Below are positions 15,391 through 19,611 of a DNA stretch of 19,611 bases, piece after piece. A model generated the notes under the pieces. That model was not told the origin of the DNA, did not search any database, and was given only the letters and a program-made list of their open reading frames with translations. Position numbers and translations under genes: made by a program. Source of the stretch: CAZNLL01 sp964573885. GTDB taxonomy: Bacteria; Desulfobacterota; DSM-4660; Desulfatiglandales; Desulfatiglandaceae. Position 1 is the first letter of the stretch; each line of letters opens with the position of its first letter. The DNA lies in NCBI GenBank assembly GCA_964573885.1, contig CAZNLL010000069.1, forward strand, positions 1 to 19,611, in the 5' to 3' direction.

Positions 15391-16137
15391 TTGCCTTCTA
15401 GAACAAACAAAAGTGCTGAAGAAAAGGCCTTTCAAGGGTTGGGACATAAACTCGTTGCCGCCACTTACAACGTTCATGAGTGGGTGGGAAAAGACGGCCG
15501 GCAAAGACCGGCCAGGGCTGTGCGGGTTATAGGGGATCTGGGGGCGGATGTGGTTGCCCTTCAGGAGGTCTCCTTTTGCCCTACGGGTCCTGGCCGGTAT
15601 ACCATGGAAGACCTGGCTCGACACACGCACATGCAGGTCATCCCCGGTCTGACCCTGACCAAAAAAGACGCCGATTTTGGGAATGTACTCCTTACACGAC
15701 ACCCCTTGCGGGACCTTCGAAAGCTGGATCTCACCTTTAAAACCAGGGAACCCAGGGGTGCCCTCATGGCGGTTCTGGATGTCCATAACGTCCCCTGTAC
15801 GGTCATCGCCACCCACCTGGGGCTCCAGAGAAGGGAACGCCACCTCCAGGTCCAAGGCCTGATCAAGGAGATCAAAGCCCACGGGGCCGGACCGTTGGTT
15901 CTCATGGGCGATTTCAATGAATGGAACACCTTCAGCGGTGCCCTCAGGATATTGAAAGCACACTTTGGTAAGGGGCCCACACCCCCCACCTATCCGGCAC
16001 GATGTCCGGTTTTGGGCCTGGACCGGATTATGGTGGAGCCCATAAAGGCCCTCCAAAAGGTCCTGGTCTTAAAAACGCCTCTTACACGGTTCGCCTCGGA
16101 TCATCTTCCGGTCAAGGCCTTTATCCGGCTTTCATAG
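15391..16137 (+). CDS. Endonuclease/exonuclease/phosphatase (EEP) family protein
   Basis: A 248-residue protein with the full catalytic set of the EEP (DNase I-like) fold: N27 in ATYNVHEW, E59 in VVALQEV, H142 in ATHLGL, D174 and N176 in LMGDFNEW, D211 in LDRI, and D237-H238 in SDHLPV. This metal-dependent family cleaves phosphodiester or phosphate ester bonds in nucleic acids, phosphoinositides or sphingolipids; the short stand-alone COG3568-like form does not reveal its substrate. There is no signal peptide, so it should be cytoplasmic. The start is TTG at 15391 behind AAGGG; no in-frame ATG lies before the first catalytic motif. It diverges from treZ across a 98-bp gap, so the two may share a control region. 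Confidence 0.88.
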   Translation: MPSRTNKSAEEKAFQGLGHKLVAATYNVHEWVGKDGRQRPARAVRVIGDLGADVVALQEVSFCPTGPGRYTMEDLARHTHMQVIPGLTLTKKDADFGNVLLTRHPLRDLRKLDLTFKTREPRGALMAVLDVHNVPCTVIATHLGLQRRERHLQVQGLIKEIKAHGAGPLVLMGDFNEWNTFSGALRILKAHFGKGPTPPTYPARCPVLGLDRIMVEPIKALQKVLVLKTPLTRFASDHLPVKAFIRLS

Positions 16138-16169
16138 CCCTTTATTTCGATCTCCCACAAAAGGAGACA

Positions 16170-16192
16170 AAATAGGGGATGGACCCCATTTA
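16170..16192. repeat. REP-like imperfect palindrome, copy 2
   Basis: AAAT, one unpaired A, GGGG, the loop ATGGA, CCCC and ATTT: a small hairpin of eight pairs. It matches the copy at 5184-5206 in 20 of 23 positions. A second small inverted repeat (CTGGTC at 16194, GACCAG at 16220) lies just after it. It is between the EEP gene and the M16 pseudogene. Confidence 0.6.
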
Positions 16193-16256
16193 CCTGGTCC
16201 TATCATTTTAGTTCTATGAGACCAGAAAGATGGGGCCCAAAGGAGAGCGGTTTTTT

Positions 16257-17272
16257 ATGAACCTCATATCCCGATTACAATACCTGCTGATTATAGCCCT
16301 TGCCCTGGGGCTGTCCCTGCCGGACGGCTCGAAGGCGACTCTCAAGGAACGGGTGACCGAGGTGGAGTTTGCTAACGGGTTTAAGGCCCTCCTGGCGGAA
16401 AACCCCGGGGACCCGGTCATCAGTTTTCAGATCTGGTACCGGGTCGGTTCCAGGAACGAAACCTGGGGGCAGACCGGTCTTTCCCACCTCCTGGAACATA
16501 TGATGTTTAAGGGCACCTCCCAATACGGTCCGGGTGCATTTGACCGGGTGATCCAGGAAAACGGGGGCATTCTCAATGCCATGACCTCCCGAGACTTTAC
16601 CGTGTACTTTGAAAACATCAGTGCAGACCGGTTCAAGATCCCCATGAGGCTCGAGGCGGACCGGATGACCAACCCCGGGCCTCTCTTTTTGAGGGACTTT
16701 ATGCAACCGCCTTTCAACAACATCCTTACCACTGGCCCGTCATTGGATGGATGCAGGACATCCAGAACCTGAAACTCAAGGACCTCAAGGACTACTACAA
16801 TACCTATTACCATCCCGCCAATGCCTTTGTGGTAGTCGCGGGCCGTTTCCAAAAAGAGGGTTTTACTAAGGCCCTGGAGAAATCTTTTGGTTCCATTCCC
16901 AGGGGGAAAAAGCCTGTGAAGAGGAGGTTTTTGGAGCCGGCCCAAAGGGGTGAACGCAAAATCCATGCAAAAAGAAAGGCTTCTATGCCCTTTCTCGTGA
17001 TGGGCTTTCGGGTGCCCAATCTCCACCACCCTGACAGTTATGTACTGGAGGTGCTCTCATCCATTTTGGGAGGAGGCAAGAGCGGGCGGTTGCAAAAAAC
17101 CCTGGTGAGGGAAAAAGCCTTGGCAAGCAGGATAGGGGTGGATCATCCCTTGCTTTCCGTGGATTCGGGATCCCGAAGAGATCCAGACGGCAAAGAGGGA
17201 TTGGCCCGCCTGACGGCCAAAAGCCTCCTTTTGGGTACTGACCAAAAGTCGGCGAATGAATACCTTTATTTT
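16257..17272 (+). pseudogene. Decayed M16 zinc peptidase gene fused to part of a second M16 gene
   Basis: The ATG at 16257 follows AAAGGAG and starts a signal peptide (NLISRLQYLLIIALALGLSL). Then come the M16 N-terminal domain (EVEFANGFKALLAENPGDP) and the inverted zinc motif HxxEH in LSHLLEHMMFKGT. The frame breaks at about 16664: from there the correct family sequence (DDQPRASLFEG, YATAFQQ, HPYHWPVIGWMQDIQNL) is in another frame and stays open to the end. About 25 residues normally found between the ADRMTN and DDQP segments are missing. After SVDSGS at about 17165 the sequence changes to GSRRDPDGKEGLARLTA, the N-terminal region of a different M16 protein (AGSRxDPxGKEGLAxLTA). It ends in SANEYLYF and a TAG at 17273. 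M16 proteins work as two-domain or paired zinc peptidases; none can be made here. Confidence 0.85.
17164..17177. repeat. 14-bp perfect palindrome at a gene fusion point
   Basis: TTCGGGATCCCGAA is self-complementary over all 14 bases. It lies exactly where the first M16 remnant turns into the second. Confidence 0.75.
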
Positions 17273-17275
17273 TAG

Positions 17276-17380
17276 GAGGATTACCAGAGCAAGATCCTAC
17301 AATACGAAGAAGGCGATACCATCCTTTTCCTGGTAAAGCGAGGGGAAACGACCCTTTATGTAACGGTGGAGGTGCAGTAA
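17276..17380 (+). pseudogene. C-terminal PDZ remnant of an HtrA/Deg-like serine protease
   Basis: Directly after the TAG at 17273-17275, and in the same frame, 34 codons follow with a second stop (TAA) at 17378-17380. They encode EDYQSKILQYEEGDTILFLV followed by a KRG-TTLYVTVEVQ end. This is the last helix and strands of a PDZ domain such as closes HtrA/Deg proteases (pattern EGDTxLFLVxRGxxTLYV). No protease domain, first PDZ domain or start codon is present, so only the tail survives. It ends 36 bp before the converging kinase gene. Confidence 0.65.
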
Positions 17381-17415
17381 TAAGGGACTTATGAGTAGCT
17401 GCCCTGGGGGAGGGT

Positions 17416-18504
17416 TTACTGTTGGACAAGCGGCCACCAGGCCTGAATCACAGTTCCCTTCCGTTTCTCTGACCACATCTCAAGACTGCCGTTGGCCAGT
17501 GTCGCCCGCTCCTTCATGCCCTCCAGCCCCATGCCGCTCCCGGACGATACATCAAAGGCGTTGCCCTCGCAGTCAAAGCCCCGGCCGTTATCCTTAATAA
17601 GAAGTTCAATGCCCTTTTCCGTCTTCCCCAGCTTCAGGAGGGTATTATCGGCACCGCTGTGTTTGGACGCATTGTTAAGGGCTTCCTGGGCGATCCTGTA
17701 AATGACGATTTTCAACGGCTCAGGGATATCTTCTTCCCTGGCCTCCAATCGGGTCTCCGTCCGGATATGGCTGCACGCCGCCTCAAATTCCCGGCCCAGG
17801 GAGCGGAGGGCGGGGATAAGGCCCAGGTCGTCCAGGACCGAAGGCCTCAAGTTGGCGGATATCCTCTGGCTTTCTTCAATGGTCTCTTCCACCATCTCGA
17901 TAATCTGTTCCAGGGATATCCCCTCCGGCGCTTCCTGGTTTCGGTCCATGGTACGGAGCTTTTGCTCCAAGGCGTATCTTATGGCCGTGAGGCTCGAACC
18001 GAGGCTGTCGTGGAGTTCCCGGGCAAGAAGTTTGCGTTCTTTCTCTTGGGCTTCAATAAGCTTTCTTGAAAGGTCATGCAGCTTTTGCTTTGATTCCCTG
18101 AGGGCCCGGAGGTTCCGGGAACGGTCAATGGCATAACGAATACACCGTTCCAGGAAGGTGGCGCCGAAGCTGCCCTTTTCCAGGTAATCGGAAGCCCCCT
18201 GTCTCATTGCTTCCATGTCCAGGTTGTAATTTCCATGGCCCGTTAAAAAGATCACCGGAATATCTGGATAGATTTGCCGCAATTCCCGGAGAATTTGAAG
18301 ACCGTCGCTTTTACCCAGCCGATAATCCAGAAGACAGACATCAAAATCGGTCTTCGATGCCTTGTGAAAGGCCTCCTCGGGGTTGGTGGCCCAATGCACT
18401 TCAAAGCGGGTTTTTTTAACCGACGATAAAAGATCATTGACGATCACATAGTCGTCTTCGTCGTCATCCACCAGGAGCACGGTGATTCTCTCTCGTTTCA
18501 ACAT
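17416..18504 (-). CDS. Receiver-HisKA_3 hybrid sensor histidine kinase
   Basis: A 362-residue soluble protein with the receiver domain in front. The REC domain spans about 7-125, with acidic D13-D15 (LLVDDDEDDY), phospho-acceptor D60 (VCLLDYRLG), T88 (FLTGHG) and K110 (LEKGSF). A helical linker leads to a HisKA_3 dimerisation domain with H165 in ARELHDSLGSSLTAIRYALE and then a HATPase_c domain (NNASKHSG, DNGRGFD, GSGMGLEGMKERA). HisKA_3 kinases (NarX/DegS type) usually signal to LuxR-type regulators; none is encoded in this window. The upstream kinase may phosphorylate the receiver. The start is uncertain: ATG 18504 lacks a strong ribosome site, while AAGGAGG at 18547-18553 stands six bases before an in-frame ATT (18540). 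A TTG at 18567 inside the upstream gene is also in frame. Confidence 0.9.
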   Translation of the reverse strand: MLKRERITVLLVDDDEDDYVIVNDLLSSVKKTRFEVHWATNPEEAFHKASKTDFDVCLLDYRLGKSDGLQILRELRQIYPDIPVIFLTGHGNYNLDMEAMRQGASDYLEKGSFGATFLERCIRYAIDRSRNLRALRESKQKLHDLSRKLIEAQEKERKLLARELHDSLGSSLTAIRYALEQKLRTMDRNQEAPEGISLEQIIEMVEETIEESQRISANLRPSVLDDLGLIPALRSLGREFEAACSHIRTETRLEAREEDIPEPLKIVIYRIAQEALNNASKHSGADNTLLKLGKTEKGIELLIKDNGRGFDCEGNAFDVSSGSGMGLEGMKERATLANGSLEMWSEKRKGTVIQAWWPLVQQ

Positions 18505-18546
18505 AACCCTACCACTTGGCAAATCTCCATGGTCCTCAATTGAAAT

Positions 18547-18553
18547 CCTCCTT
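18547..18553 (-). promoter_or_regulatory. Strong ribosome site without a standard start codon nearby
   Basis: AAGGAGG on the minus strand lies two bases after the stop of the upstream kinase gene. No ATG or GTG follows at 5-10 bases. An in-frame ATT (18540) is at six bases, and an out-of-frame TTG opens a 13-codon reading frame that overlaps the ATG at 18504. Either an ATT start or a short leader peptide is possible. Confidence 0.4.
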
Positions 18554-18554
18554 C

Positions 18555-19611
18555 TTAAGCAACCCAATCAACGGCGGCCACTGTGGCTGCCTGCTCTACA
18601 GGCAGCCTGATAATGAAAGTGCTGCCTACTCCCGGTTCGCTTTCGGCCGTGATGTCGCCTCCATGCCTGTCTACGATCTTACGGCAGATGGCAAGGCCGA
18701 TACCCACGCCCGCATAGGCGCTTCGGCCATGGAGGCGCTGAAAGGCCAAAAAGATGCGATCCAGGTATCTCTTTTCAAAACCAATGCCGTTGTCCCTCAA
18801 CCTGATTTCGCACCGGTCGTCAAAAGGGGTCCCTTGGAATCCCTTCCCATCTGCCGGGGGTGAGGCCCATATTTTGATTTTCGGGATGTTTCCTTCCTTT
18901 TGAAATTTGAGGCCGTTTGCAATAATGTTTTGCATAAGCTGTAACATTTGCTGGGGGTCCGCTTCGATAAGGGGGAGCTTTCCCACCGCTATTTCCGCCC
19001 CCTTTTGGTCAATGACCCCCTCCAGATTGGACAAGGCCTCCCTGGTGACGGCCTCCATGTCCACGGTTTGAAAAGGCCTGGCCTGGGTGGTGATTCGTGA
19101 ATAGGATAGGAGGGACTCAATCAGGGTCCTCATCCGGCCGGCCGCCTTTACCATGCGGTCGAGATAATCATAGGCGTCGGGAGGAATCACCCGGGTAAAT
19201 TTTTTTCGCAAAAGCTCGCCAAAAGTCTGAATCTTTCTTAGTGGCTCCTGAAGGTCATGGGAGGCCACATAGGCGAACTCCTCCAGTTCCTGATTGCTCC
19301 TCTCCAGCTCTTTTATGTAAAGCTGGACCCTTTCTTCGGCCTCCTTTCGGTCGGTCACATCCACAAGGGTAAGTATGAGGGATTGGACCCGGCCTTTTTG
19401 GTCCTTTATGGGTAAAAGGCTCCAGTCCCAGTAAGTAACCCCTACACCGGGTTTGTCCGGATATTCGAAGGGTTTTGCAAAGGTATGGTAGGGCCTTCCT
19501 GTTTCCACCACTCTTCGGAAAATGGCCTCATTTTCCTGGTGGGGGAAAAGCTCGAAGTGATTTTTTCCCACAAAATATTCCGGGCATTGTGCGGATATGT
19601 CTGCGTAGGCC
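18555..19611 (-). CDS. PAS-HisKA-HATPase sensor histidine kinase (5' end beyond the window)
   Basis: The frame is open to the right edge (first whole codon at 19610), so the N-terminus is outside; a GTG at 19571 is internal, because the 13 codons before it continue a PAS domain (AYADISAQCPEYF, then VGKNHFELFP). 351 residues are visible. PAS/PAC covers about 1-93, ending in the PAC motif ILTLVDVTDRKEAEE. A coiled-coil linker leads to HisKA with H118 in EFAYVASHDLQEPLRKIQTF. HATPase_c follows with the N box (MQNIIANGLKFQ), G1 box (LRDNGIGFE), F box (IFLAFQRLH) and G2 box (GVGIGLAICRKIVDRHGG). The DLQEPLRKIQTFGELL form is that of phytochrome-like kinases. No membrane segment is seen in this part. 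It is followed after a 50-bp gap by the receiver-kinase gene, so the two are probably one operon. Confidence 0.92.
   Translation of the reverse strand, partial: AYADISAQCPEYFVGKNHFELFPHQENEAIFRRVVETGRPYHTFAKPFEYPDKPGVGVTYWDWSLLPIKDQKGRVQSLILTLVDVTDRKEAEERVQLYIKELERSNQELEEFAYVASHDLQEPLRKIQTFGELLRKKFTRVIPPDAYDYLDRMVKAAGRMRTLIESLLSYSRITTQARPFQTVDMEAVTREALSNLEGVIDQKGAEIAVGKLPLIEADPQQMLQLMQNIIANGLKFQKEGNIPKIKIWASPPADGKGFQGTPFDDRCEIRLRDNGIGFEKRYLDRIFLAFQRLHGRSAYAGVGIGLAICRKIVDRHGGDITAESEPGVGSTFIIRLPVEQAATVAAVDWVA

Overview
The window looks like a chromosomal stress-response and trehalose-metabolism region of a moderately GC-rich Gram-negative bacterium. It carries Sec-exported envelope proteins, a membrane-anchored lytic transglycosylase and a glycine-zipper envelope protein. 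The mix of families (BON proteins, COG1926-type phosphoribosyltransferase, DUF2267, PRC-barrel, TreY/TreZ with a GH57/DUF3536 enzyme, multi-domain histidine kinases) is typical of Desulfobacterota (former Deltaproteobacteria). That assignment is inference from gene content. No rRNA, tRNA, CRISPR array, insertion sequence or prophage was seen.

Left part (1-5050): a five-BON exported protein runs off the left edge on the minus strand. Divergent from it are a Nudix hydrolase and a small sll1863-type coiled-coil stress protein that overlap by ATGA, followed by an unrecognised 107-residue protein and a hairpin terminator. On the minus strand a phosphoribosyltransferase and a glycine-zipper envelope protein also overlap by ATGA. 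Divergent from these is a lytic transglycosylase.

Middle (5050-8125): a 347-bp intergenic stretch carries a REP-like palindrome and an 8-bp tandem repeat. It leads into a compact plus-strand operon of PRC-barrel (TTG start), DUF2267, a C4 zinc finger fused to a BON domain, and a triple-BON protein. None of the four has a signal peptide, so this looks like a cytoplasmic stress operon.

Trehalose block (8115-15292, minus strand): treZ, a GH57 glycoside hydrolase with DUF3536, and treY. TreY converts the reducing end of an alpha-1,4-glucan to a trehalosyl unit and TreZ releases free trehalose. The GH57 enzyme between them probably prepares or trims the glucan. The treY stop overlaps the triple-BON stop tail to tail. 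An endonuclease/exonuclease/phosphatase-family gene diverges from treZ.

Right part (16140-19611): a second REP-like copy is followed by a decayed locus (16257-17380). In this locus an M16 zinc peptidase gene has lost an internal piece with a frameshift, is fused to the N-terminal part of a second M16 gene, and ends in the PDZ tail of an HtrA/Deg-like protease. Converging on it from the right are two minus-strand signalling genes: a PAS-HisKA-HATPase kinase running off the right edge, and a receiver-HisKA_3-HATPase kinase.

The genes left of position 8125 and the trehalose block fit one theme, tolerance to osmotic, desiccation or envelope stress. Short motifs shared between the upstream regions of three minus-strand units hint at common control, but this is unproven. 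The most unusual items are the three-gene mosaic pseudogene, the zinc finger-BON fusion with its operon, and the 8-bp repeat that supplies the stop codon at the GH57/treY junction.
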